From assembly GCA_947095585.1 (NCBI GenBank), contig OX352761.1, positions 36,667,260 to 36,731,259 of the forward strand: a stretch of 64,000 nucleotides of DNA, in the 5' to 3' direction. Below are positions 1-10,431 of this stretch, one piece after another. Below the pieces are notes generated by a model. The model made no database searches. It had not been told where the DNA came from and was given only the letters and a program-made list of their open reading frames with translations. The position numbers were made by a program, and so were the translations under genes. This stretch comes from Nephrocerus scutellatus (Eukaryota; Arthropoda; Insecta; Diptera; Pipunculidae). The number at the start of each line of letters is the position of its first letter. The stretch's first letter is position 1.

Positions 1-4
1 AAAT

Positions 5-8
<4 letters not shown>

Positions 9-84
<76 letters not shown>

Positions 85-85
85 A
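9..85. repeat. (TA)n microsatellite
   Basis: An almost uninterrupted TA dinucleotide run with one small break near its end. It forms the left edge of the tandem array that follows. Length is likely polymorphic, and assembly across it may be unreliable. Confidence 0.95.
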
Positions 86-375
86 TTACGATCTATAAAT
101 TGCGACACAAATTCATTTTCTTGGTCCTCTGCTATAGTTTCGACAATCCTTTGTTTGCTCCGAAGGTGGCACATTTCGGTTGTAACAATTCCACAGTATT
201 ATTTTGGAATGGAAAGTCCTACTTTTCCCCACTTTTGCCTCACTTCGGTGCAGCTTATCCTACGCAGCCTAGAGTTTCTGAAAAATTTAACATTAATTTG
301 AATTAAACTTTTATGTTAACAAATTTTCTTTATCTTACCGATTTATGTATAGAAGGCATGCCGCGATATGCTTGC

Positions 376-412
376 ATTTAGCTCCTTCCTTCTATATATA
401 GGAGGAGCTAAA
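376..412. repeat. Hairpin in each 336-bp unit (first copy)
   Basis: ATTTAGCTCCT pairs with AGGAGCTAAAT around a short pyrimidine/TATA loop. The same hairpin recurs in each 336-bp unit and is absent from the 368-bp units, where SWIM exon sequence takes its place. It probably marks the recombination junction that created the short unit, since GGAGCTAAAT is shared with the exon. Confidence 0.75.
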
Positions 413-2686
413 TATATATAATTACGATCTATAAATTGCGACACAAACTCTTTTTCTTGGTCCTCTGCTATAGTTTCGACAATCCTTTGTTTGCTCCGAA
501 GGTGGCATATTTCGGTTGTAACAATTCCACAGTATTGTTTTGGAATGGAAAGTCCTACTTTTCCCAACTTTTGCCTCACTTGGGTGCAGCTTATCCTACG
601 CAGCCTAGAGTTTCTGAAAAATTTAAAATTAATTTGAATTAAACTTTTATGTTAACAAATTTTCTTTATCTTACCGATTTATGTATAGAAGGCATGCCGC
701 GATATGCTTGCATTTAGCTCCTTCCTTCTATATATAGGAGGAGCTAAATATATATAATTACGATCTATTAATTGCGACACAAACTCATTTTCTTGGTCCT
801 CTGCTATAGTTTCGACAATCCTTTGTTTGCTCCGAAGGTGGCATATTTCGGTTGTAACAATTCCACAGTATTGTTTTGGAATGGAAAGTCCTACTTTTCC
901 CCACTTTTGCCTCACTTCGGTGCAGCTTATCCTACGCAGCCTAGAGTTTCTGAAAAATTTAAAATTAATTTGAATTAAACTTTTATGTTAACAAATTTTC
1001 TTTATCTTACCGATTTATGTATAGAAGGCATGCCGCGATATGCTTGCATTTAGCTCCTTCCTTCTATATATAGGAGGAGCTAAATATATATAATTACGAT
1101 CTATAAATTGCGACACAAACTCATTTTCTTGGTCCTCTGCTATAGTTTCGACAATCCTTTGTTTGCTCCGAAGGTGGCATATTTCGGTTGTAACAATTCC
1201 ACAGTATTGTTTTGGAATTGAAAGTCCTACTTTTCCCCACTTTTGCCTCACTTCGGTGCAGCTTATCCTACGCAACCTAGAGTTTCTGAAAAATTTAAAA
1301 TTAATTTGAATTAAACTTTTATGTTAACAAATTTTCTTTATCTTACCGATTTATGTATAGAAGGCATGCCGCGATATGCTTGCATTTAGCTCCTTCCTTC
1401 TATATATAGGAGGAGCTAAATATATATAATTACGATCTATAAATTGCGACACAAACTCATTTTCTTGGTCCTCTGCTATAGTTTCGACAATCCTTTGTTT
1501 GCTCCGAAGGTGGCATATTTCGGTTGTAACAATTCCACAGTATTGTTTTGGAATGGAAAGTCCTACTTTTCCCCACTTTTGCCTCACTTCGGTGCAGCTT
1601 ATCCTACGCAGCCTAGAGTTTCTGAAAAATTTAAAATTAATTTGAATTAAACTTTTATGTTAACAAATTTTCTTTATCTTACCGATTTATGTAGAGAAGG
1701 CATGCCGCGATATGCTTGCATTTAGCTCCTTCCTTCTATATATAGGAGGAGCTAAATATATATAATTACGATCTATAAATTGCGACACAAACTCATTTTC
1801 TTGGTCCTCTGCTATAGTTTCGACAATCCTTTGTTTGCTCCGAAGGTGGCATATTTCGGTTGTAACAATTCCACAGTATTGTTTTGGAATGGAAAGTCCT
1901 ACTTTTCCCCACTTTTGCCTCACTTCGGTGCAGCTTATCCTACGCAGCCTAGAGTTTCTGAAAAATTTAAAATTAATTTGAATTAAACTTTTATGTTAAC
2001 AAATTTTCTTTATCTTACCGATTTATGTATAGAAGGCATGCCGCGATATGCTTGCATTTAGCTCCTTCCTTCTATATATAGGAGGAGCTAAATATATATA
2101 ATTACGATCTATAAATTGCGACACAAACTCATTTTCTTGGTCCTCTGCTATAGTTTCGACAATCCTTTGTTTGCTCCGAAGGTGGCATATTTCGGTTGTA
2201 ACAATTCCACAGTATTGTTTTGGAATGGAAAGTCCTACTTTACCCCACTTTTGCCTCACTTCGGTGCAGCTTATCCTACGCAGCCTAGAGTTTCTGAAAA
2301 ATTTTAAATTAATTTGAATTAAACTTTTATGTTAACAAATTTTCTTTATCTTACCGATTTATGTATAGAAGGCATGCCGCGATATGCTTGCATTTAGCTC
2401 CTTCCTTCTATATATAGGAGGAGCTAAATATATATAATTACGATCTATAAATTGCGACACAAATTCATTTTCTTGGTCCTCTGCTATAGTTTCGACAATC
2501 CTTTGTTTGCTCCGAAGGTGGCACATATCGGTTGTAACAATTCCACAGTATTGTTTTGGAATAGAAAGTCCTACTTTTCCCCACTTTTGCCTCACTTCGG
2601 TGCAGCTTATCCTATGCAGCCTAGAGTTTCTGAAAAATTTAAAATTAATTTGAATTAAACTTTTATGTTAACAAATTTTCTTTATC

Positions 2687-2914
2687 TTACCGATTTATGT
2701 ATAGAAGGCATGCCGCGATATGCTTGCATTTAGCTCCTTCTCCAGCTTTGCAAGAGCACAAACACTTCCAAGAAGAGGATGGTTTATCAAGAAATTGTAA
2801 TATAATTTCGTGTGGTTTTGCGGATAAAGTTGAAGTTTTGACGACCGCACCAATTACCTTTAAGGAACTCAAATTTGCTCCGAAGGTGGCACATATCGGT
2901 TGTAACAATTCCAC
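2687..2914 (-). pseudogene. Amplified SWIM exon copy in 368-bp unit
   Basis: A second copy of the same fused SWIM exon, essentially identical to the one at 3391-3618, lying 704 bp away. The identity of the two copies indicates that the 704-bp block was duplicated as a unit. Confidence 0.75.
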
Positions 2915-3390
2915 AGTATTGTTTTGGAATAGAAAGTCCTACTTTTCCCCACTTTTGCCTCACTTCGGTGCAGCTTATCCTACGCAGCCTAGAGTTTCTG
3001 AAAAATTTAAAATTAATTTGAATTAAACTTTTATGTTAACAAATTTTCTTTATCTTACCGATTTATGTATAGAAGGCATGCCGCGATATGCTTGCATTTA
3101 GCTCCTTCCTTCTATATATAGGAGGAGCTAAATATATATAATTACGATCTATAAATTGCGACACAAATTCATTTTCTTGGTCCTCTGCTATAGTTTCGAC
3201 AATCCTTTGTTTGCTCCGAAGGTGGCACATATCGGTTGTAACAATCCCACAGTATTGTTTTGGAATAGAAAGTCCTACTTTTCCCCACTTTTGCCTCACT
3301 TCGGTGCAGCTTATCCTATGCAGCCTAGAGTTTCTGAAAAATTTAAAATTAATTTGAATTAAACTTTTATGTTAACAAATTTTCTTTATC

Positions 3391-3618
3391 TTACCGATTT
3401 ATGTATAGAAGGCATGCCGCGATATGCTTGCATTTAGCTCCTTCTCCAGCTTTGCAAGAGCACAAACACTTCCAAGAAGAGGATGGTTTATCAAGAAATT
3501 GTAATATAATTTCGTGTGGTTTTGCGGATAAAGTTGAAGTTTTGACGACCGCACCAATTACCTTTAAGGAACTCAAATTTGCTCCGAAGGTGGCACATAT
3601 CGGTTGTAACAATTCCAC
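3391..3618 (-). pseudogene. Amplified SWIM exon copy in 368-bp unit
   Basis: This frame repeats the C-terminal two thirds of the SWIM exon at 4426-4610, including CSC...CKH and the GTAAG donor at its end. At its upstream (high-coordinate) side it is fused directly to exon-3 sequence at a GCAAA microhomology, so it has lost its own upstream exon sequence and acceptor. It is a recombination product rather than an independent gene. Confidence 0.75.
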
Positions 3619-4108
3619 AGTATTGTTTTGGAATAGAAAGTCCTACTTTTCCCCACTTTTGCCTCACTTCGGTGCAGCTTATCCTACGCAGCCTAGAGTT
3701 TCTGAAAAATTTAAAATTAATTTGAATTAAACTTTTATGTTAACAAATTTTCTTTATCTTACCGATTTATGTATAGAAGGCATGCCGCGATATGCTTGCA
3801 TTTAGCTCCTTCCTTCTATATATAGGAGGAGCTAAATATATATAATTACGATCTATAAATTGCGACAAAAATTCATTTTCTTGGTCCTCTGCTATAGTTT
3901 CGACAATCCTTTGTTTGCTCCGAAGGTGGCACATATCGGTTGTAACAATCCCACAGTATTGTTTTGGAATAGAAAGTCCTACTTTTCCCCACTTTTGCCT
4001 CACTTCGGTGCAGCTTATCCTATGCAGCCTAGAGTTTCTGAAAAATTTAAAATTAATTTGAATTAAACTTTTATGTTAACAAATTTTCTTTATCTTACCG
4101 ATTTATGT

Positions 4109-5028
4109 TCAGAAGGCATGGTGCGATATGCTTGCATTTAGCTCCTTCCTTCTATATATAGGAGGAGCTAAATATATATAATTACGATCTATAAATTGCG
4201 ACACAAACTCATTTTCTTGGTCCTCTGCTATAGTTTCGACAATCCTTTGTTTGCTCCGAAGGTGGCATATTTCGGTTCCACAGTATTGTTTTGGAATGGA
4301 AAGTCCTACTTTTCCCCACTTTTGCCTCACTTCGGTGCAGCTTATCCTACGCAGCCTAGAGTTTCTGAAAAATTTAACATTAATTTGAATTAAACTTTTA
4401 TGTTAACAAATTTTCTTTATCTTACCGATTTATGTATAGAAGGCATGCCGCTATATGCTTGCATTTAGCTCCTTCTCCAGCTTTGCAAGAGCACAAACAC
4501 TTCCAAGAAGAGGATGGTTTATCAAGAAATTGTAATATAATTTCGTGTGGTTTTGCGGATAAAGTTGAAGTTTTGACGACCGCACCAATTACCTTTAAGG
4601 AACTCAAATTTGAATTTGGGTCAATCCATATAGCTTGGATCCAGCCAGCTTTTAAAATTTCTTCGCCTTCGCGAATTGAGCTTTTTGATTTTTTTAAAAT
4701 ATTTCAATATTTTTGTTAGCGAAATATCAATATCTTCACATACTTCCAAACTTTCGGATACATTTATCATTGTCACAAAATTATCTAAAATTAAAAATGT
4801 ATATTTTAATTATTCATAGTGTTGTATATGAATAACTTATTTGTTAATTGAACAAGCCTAAATTCCATTAAATTATAATATATTTTAATTTAAAAATAAT
4901 AAATACTTACCAGTCCTTTTAGTTGCTTTTACTTTGTGCTCTCCATATACAAAACGCAATGTCAGATTTTCATGGCCCCAATCACATACCATTTTTTGTT
5001 GATAGATGTCACTACCCCGGACATTTAT
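4109..5028 (-). pseudogene. SWIM-type zinc-finger gene, 3' exons (probably frameshifted)
   Basis: On the minus strand three exons can be joined. The first ends at 4911 with donor ACTG|GTAAGT. A 126-nt intron (4785-4910) ends in TTTTAG. The second exon is 4784-4426. A 61-nt intron (4365-4425) ends in TTTTTCAG, and the third exon runs from 4364 to about 4109. Both junctions keep the frame. The second exon encodes a SWIM signature, CSC...CKH (CLCSCKAGEGAKCKH). SWIM fingers occur in DNA- or protein-binding proteins and in some transposon-associated proteins of arthropods; which this is cannot be decided. A single-base frame break lies in the A-rich run near 4685, so the copy is likely dead unless it is an assembly error. 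Upstream the gene is cut by the LTR element at 5053. The first exon's start is not resolved. Confidence 0.7.
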
Positions 5029-5052
5029 AGTTCTCAATACATCCTGTACGTA

Positions 5053-5414
5053 TGTGGCGGCACTCCAGTGTCAACGTCAATTCACACAATGCAACAAAAC
5101 AAACACTATGTAAGAAAATCTAACGAACGAACCTCACCGAAAATTTAGCAAACGGATCTCAACGAAAGTCGAACAAACGAACCTTGCCGGACGGAGGAAA
5201 TTAATATCCACTTCCGATATCAACGCAGACGAGACGAGTCGACATCCATTTTGGTCTTATCATTATTTTCATTTTGTTTTTGTAGTTTTATTGATTGTAA
5301 ATATATAAGTAATTTGTCTTGTTAAGTGTTACATTCCAAATAAATAGTCGTTAAAATAAATTGATCTTTATTTCGAAACATCGCCCGATCCAGACCGATA
5401 ACAAGACGTCCATA
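5053..5414 (+). repeat. 5' LTR of CsRn1-like element
   Basis: This 362-bp sequence matches 10432-11321 once the nested LINE is removed, with scattered substitutions. It contains an AATAAA-type polyadenylation signal (CCAAATAAATAGTCG). The exact end is ambiguous by two bases (CCA or CCATA), because TA also begins the flank. Confidence 0.9.
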
Positions 5415-5416
5415 AT

Positions 5417-5436
5417 TGGTGACCCCGACGTGATTT
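5417..5436 (+). promoter_or_regulatory. Primer binding site, tRNA-Trp type
   Basis: TGGTGACCCCGACGTGAT follows the 5' LTR by two bases. It is complementary to the conserved 3' end of eukaryotic tRNA-Trp, including CCA. It would prime minus-strand cDNA synthesis of the retrotransposon. Confidence 0.85.
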
Positions 5437-5486
5437 CCTCTTTTCCTAGCAGAAATCGTGATAAGGAAAATTTACCTGAAAATAAA

Positions 5487-6062
5487 AACAACCCATAAAA
5501 ATTCAAATTTTTCATCTAAATTCTCTAATCGCAGAAATGGATATGGGAGCCCCTCGATCATGGGCCATATTTTTTTTATTGTAGGAGAAAATCATCGAAA
5601 CAGACATTTGACATCAGATGTTAAAATTAAAAATGCTCAGATCATTTTATTATGAGCTCTTAGAGCACGCTCATACTCTGAGCAAATAAGAAACACGAAC
5701 ATTTATCTTGAGAACTCTTTGACTGCTCTGAACTAATTTATGAAAACGCGAAATGACAGAATATTGCGAAAACTTCTTGTTCTATCTGTTAGTTGATATC
5801 GACAACAAAAAACGACATCAATAAAAATAAAATTCAGTAAATAAGTAAGTTAGTTGAATTAAGCATAAAACATTTATGTCTCGTTTCATTTGCTGGGTTC
5901 ATTTGTGCGTGAGCTAAGATTTCTCTCTCTCTCTACCACCAAAACCATGCAGCGCAGCCGACTGCGCAGCACACACCACACACAGTCCGTAAAGGGCGAC
6001 GAATATCTGATGCCAGTATAGATATTTAAAAAATGTATAAGGGCCTTGCAGCCGAACAGCAT
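5487..6062. repeat. Leader segment with an inverted copy at 53.48-54.06 kb
   Basis: Between primer site and gag lies a segment that recurs in reverse complement at about 53478-54063. Shared landmarks are AACCCATAAAAATT at one end and GTATAAGGGCCTTGC at the other, with a (CT)n run and an ACACACCACACAC-type stretch between them. The rest of the LTR element is not present at the second site. Confidence 0.85.
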
Positions 6063-6459
6063 CACCATCAACAGCAACAACAAAACATCGACAGGAATTC
6101 TTCAATTCAACATACGGCTTGGAAACTCGGTTGCATTAAAGCCATCATCAGTCGAAGCAGATAGAACATAAGGTAAGTGGATTTTAACTTTCTTTTCGTC
6201 TGGTAAGGTTTCAAACAGTTCAATTCGACAATTATCATGAAATAAAATTTGCTAAAGCATTACATGCACTGTTTTGTAACGCAAACACAAAGCATTTACG
6301 TTCGTTCTTTTGCATTAAAATACCAACAACATTTTACGATATTAAAAGATACATCCTAGAAACATCAAATAGCACCAAATACACTTTGCGTTTCAACAAA
6401 TTTTGGATGTGAACGTTGTTTTCTCGAAAACCAATAATTCTTGATTTTATTAATCTAAA

Positions 6460-7337
6460 ATGGCCGACAGCGAAAGCGACAAAGGGTCAAAACCAAACAC
6501 GGCTAACACAACCAACGTTTTTAAAATATCCATTAAATATGCGCCATTCAACCGTACCGTTCAACGACCCAGAAATTTGGTTCACACAGCTGGAGGCACA
6601 ATTTCAAATCGGTGGCATCACCGTCGATGCAACCAAATATGGTCATCTGATCGCGGCTCTTGATCCTCAAACCGTAAAATGCGTTTGAGATCATATTCTT
6701 AAACCACCGGATAACAATAAATATGATGCGTTAAAAACAATGATCATTGAACGGTTGGGTGAGTCGGCGAAGTTCAAACTTGATCGACTACTATCGGGAC
6801 TACAGCTTGGTGACAAAAAACCATCACAACTCCTACAGGAAATGGAAACACTATCCATCGGTCAAGTCACGGAACCTGTGCTGCGAAATTTGTGGTTACA
6901 ACGGCTGCCAACAAACGCACAAGAGATTCTATCATGCATGGACGACGCAAACCTAGGTAAACTTGCAAACGCAGCCGACAAAATAATTGATGTACAAAAA
7001 CCAGCTTGTGCTTACAATTTCAACGCATCAACAAACGCTGATAGCAATACACAACAAAACAACAATGGTTTCGCAAATTAATGCATTGTCACAAAGAGTC
7101 GAACAATTATTCAGTCGGATTGACGAAAATAATTCAAAAAAATCTCGTGGTCGTTCACAATCTCCACTTTCAAAAGGGACCAGCCGACACCGCAGTCAAT
7201 CTCGCTCAAAGGAACATGTAGCTAAATATCCGTTTTGCTGGTACCACAGCAAGCACGGTTCACGTGCAAAGAAATGCATAAAACCATGCAGTTTCAGCGA
7301 TGACAAATTAATGTCTTCTAAATCGGAAAACTACTAG
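6460..7337 (+). pseudogene. gag: Gag of CsRn1-like retrotransposon (broken)
   Basis: The likely start is ATG 6460. The frame shifts near 6545 into one that carries a capsid-like region (DPEIWFTQLEAQF, then ITVDATKYGHL), and it is stopped by TGA at 6686. Capsid similarity resumes at 6740-7081 (LQLGDKKPSQLLQEM) and ends at TAA. A basic, serine/arginine-rich tail in a third frame (6987-7337) ends with the CWYHSKHGSRAKKCIKPC box, which would bind nucleic acid. At least two frame changes and one stop separate the parts. The capsid is cytoplasmic and packages element RNA in intact relatives. Confidence 0.85.
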
Positions 7338-7347
7338 GCACCGTAAT

Positions 7348-10300
7348 TCATGCGGCAGGACACGGTGACCAAAATTCAATCTGCCGCTTTATCATAACCG
7401 ATGCGCAAAGCAAGCTACAATTCTTAGTCGACACAGGCGCGGGGATTTCGGTGATCCCACCAACGAATAGCGAAATTACCAACCCGTCGTCTTTCAAACT
7501 ATTCGCAGCAAACTCTACAACAATCGACACATACGGGCACAAAAATTTAACCCTCAACATCGGACTCCGTAGGCCATTTACTTGGAAATTCATTATAGCA
7601 AAGGTCGATCGATGCATTTTAGGCGCCGACTTTCTATCATATTTCGGATAAGTAGTCGACATCAAACACAAACCAATCCGAATTCAGTCGTACGGCATAA
7701 CAGCAATCAATACCGAGTCATATACTCCGGGTATCGCAGAACTACTACACGAATACAGAGCAATTACGCATGAATCACCGTCCCTAAACATTGTGAAGCA
7801 TAAAGTCACTCATAGTATTGAAACCACTGGCCAGCCGTGCCACGCAAAAGTCCGACGATTAAACGCTGACAAAATGAAAATTGCAAAGTCCGAAATCGAA
7901 ACCTGGTTAGCACAAGGGGTTTGTCGACCGTCCAAAAGTAATTGGGCGAGTCCTCTTCATATTGCGAAAAAGAAAGACGGTAAATGGCGATTATGTGGCG
8001 ACTATCGTGCATTGAACGCAATAACGAAACCGGATCGTTATCCTATTCCATTTGTCACAGACAAAAATCGATTTAGTTCGAGCTTATCACCAGGTCCCCG
8101 TTGAACAACAAGACATAGAAAGAACAGCAATAATAACACCTTTCGGTCTGTTCGAATTTCCCCGTATGACTTTCGGCTTACGAAACGCAGCTCAAACATT
8201 TCAGCGATTGGTCCATGCATTGTTCCGAGATTTAGCATTTGTTTTCCCTTACATCGACGATCTTCTAATCGCGTCAAAAAGCATAGAAGAGCACATTAAA
8301 CACATTCGCATAGTCTTCCATCGATTAAGCCAAGCGGGCCTGGTGATGAATCTCAATAAATGTGAATTCGCAAAAGACGAAATATCGTTTCTCGGCTTTC
8401 AAATCTCTACAAACGGTATATCACCTGAAAAATAGAGAATGGAAATCATCCAAAACTTTCCACGGCCAAGGACCATCGATGGGCTCCTTCGATTTTTGGG
8501 CATGATAAATTATTACAGAATTTTTCTTCCCAACGCAGCACACGATCAAGCACCATTATACGAGTTCTTAAAAGGTCGTAAGAAGAAAGACAAATCAGTC
8601 AAGGCATTTGAAATATGCAAATCAAAATTAGTGGATTGCACTCAACTATCCTATCCAACTCCAAACGTTAAATTCGCAATTCATGTCGACGCATCAAACA
8701 CAGCCAAAGGGGCAGTCTTACAGCAACTTACGAAAAAAGGCTGGCAGCCATTGTTTTTTCATTCGCGAAAATTACACGATGCCGAAACCCGCTATAGCAC
8801 TTACGATCGAGAATTATTAGTGGCCTATTCAGCCATTAAGCACTTCAAAAATGTTATCGAAGGTCGAGAATTTATTTTATTCTCCGACCACAAACCATTG
8901 ACTTTTTCGTTACGCTAAAATTTGGACAATGCTTCGCCGAGACAACGCCGACACCTAGACTTCATCGCACAATACACGTCAGATATCCGGCACATTTCAG
9001 GAAAATGCAACATCGTAGCAGACGCGCTTTCACATATCGAACAAATCGACATCAGTAGCGCAATTGACTATGCTGCAATCGCCGATGCACAAACTCATGA
9101 TGCGGAGTTAACGGCGCTAATTCAATCAAATTCAACATTGAATTTTCAAAAATTTCCAGTCTTTGGAACCGACAAAAATATTTTGTGCGATGTTTCAACC
9201 TGTACTCAGCGTCCGTACATTCCAGAATCATTCCGCAGACAAATATACGAATCGCACCATAACGTTTCTCATCCCGGCATTAGAGCGACAGCAAAACAAA
9301 TCAGTAAAAAGTTTATTTGGCCTGCAATGAACCAGGAAATACGTTTTTGGGCTAAAAACTGCTTACAATGTCAAAGGTGTAAGGTAACAAAGCACGTTAA
9401 AAGCAAAATCGGTACGTACGAAGCGACCAGTAAACGATTTGATGAAATTCATATCGACTTCATAGGACCTTTACCACCATATGAAGATAATACGTATTGT
9501 TTAACAATGATCGATCGCTACACTCGCTGGCCCGAAACAAAACCAATACCGAACATCAAAGCCGAGACTATTGCTGACGCATTAATCAAAACATGGATAA
9601 GTCGTTTCGGTATACCATTAAGCATTGTGACCAATAGAGGCGCACAATTCGAATCAGCTCTATTTAACGAGCTATCCAAAACGCTCGGGTTTCAACATAA
9701 GCGCACCACAGCGTACAATCCAGCGTGCAATGGTTTAATCGAACGATGGCACCGTACACTCAAAGGTGCAATTATGTGTATAGCTAACAAACAATGGACA
9801 AGATCATTGCCAATCATTTTACTCGGCCTGAGAACATCATTTCGTGACGATTTCCAAAGCACGTCGGCCGAACTCGAGTATGGTCAAAACTTACGACTAC
9901 CCGCGGATTTCATAGCACCAAGCAAATTTGTCAGTCAGTCCGAATTCGTCACGCAATTACGTAAGCAATTCAACGACATTCAACCTACCACGGCATCTCG
10001 ACATGCCAAAGAGCAAGTATTTGTGTTCAAAGAATTATCAACATGCGAATTCGTATTAGTTATAACGGACGCTATTCGACATTCTCTACAACCGTCATAC
10101 GAAGGACCATTCCAGGTTATAAAACGAAACGAACAATTCTTCACTCTTTTGATCAAAGACGTTGAATCTACGGTATCAATCAATCGACTTAAACCCTGTT
10201 TCATCGAGGTACCTCCAACCGACCAATGCACAGGCGCATCGGCAAAGTTAACACCCAAATCTAATCCAATATCGGAACCAACACGGCCAAGCGCTATAAA

Positions 10301-10394
10301 ATCACCCAAACGAGTAACATTCTCGCCAAATATCAACGAACAAGTAAAGTCAAGGACGGGACGTGGGATAAACAAACCTATACGTTTCCTATAA
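7348..10394 (+). pseudogene. pol: Pol of CsRn1-like retrotransposon (PR-RT-RH-IN, broken)
   Basis: The domain order is visible across several frames. Protease has FLVDTGAGISVIP (about 7420-7460). Reverse transcriptase has WASPLHIAKKKDGKWRLCGD (7793-8104), then [12 protein letters not shown] and the YIDD active site (8052-8435). RNase H has AIHVDAS and SDHKPL (8439-8918). Integrase has an HHCC zinc finger and catalytic core (8922-10394). Breaks are TAA near 7649, a frame change with loss of about 20 codons near 8060, TAG near 8434 and TAA near 8916. In the open 490-codon integrase frame, the second catalytic Asp is replaced by Asn (codon at 9633-9635, residue 238: VTNRGAQF). Enzymatic function is therefore unlikely. 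Confidence 0.9.
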
Positions 10395-10431
10395 CGAGTA
10401 TCGCTCACTTCAATCACTGGAGGTAGGATGG

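Larger units (their letters stand above)
86..4425 (-). repeat. Tandem array of 336/368-bp exon-intron units from a SWIM-domain gene
   Basis: The motif CTTACCGATTTA (plus strand; on the minus strand a splice donor CG|GTAAG) recurs at about 337, 673, 1009, 1345, 1681, 2017, 2353, 2689, 3057, 3393, 3761, 4097 and 4421, giving 13 units. Spacing is 336 bp, except 368 bp where a unit retains the SWIM exon (2689 to 3057, and 3393 to 3761). A 704-bp pair (336+368) is itself duplicated (2452-3155 and 3156-3859). On the minus strand each unit holds the 3' end of one exon, a 61-nt intron with TTTTTCAG acceptor, and the next exon. Both-strand reading frames of 60-110 codons recur in every unit. The minus frame is the meaningful one, because it joins in frame with the SWIM exon. 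Confidence 0.9.

Noticed and set aside
1..95. Telomere or origin
   Set aside because: Plain (TA)n microsatellite without telomeric repeat units.
100..4066. Repeated plus-strand 68- and 109-codon frames in the 336/368-bp array
   Set aside because: They lie antisense to the exon-intron units, repeat with the array and have no recognisable domain; the minus frame joins in frame to a SWIM motif.
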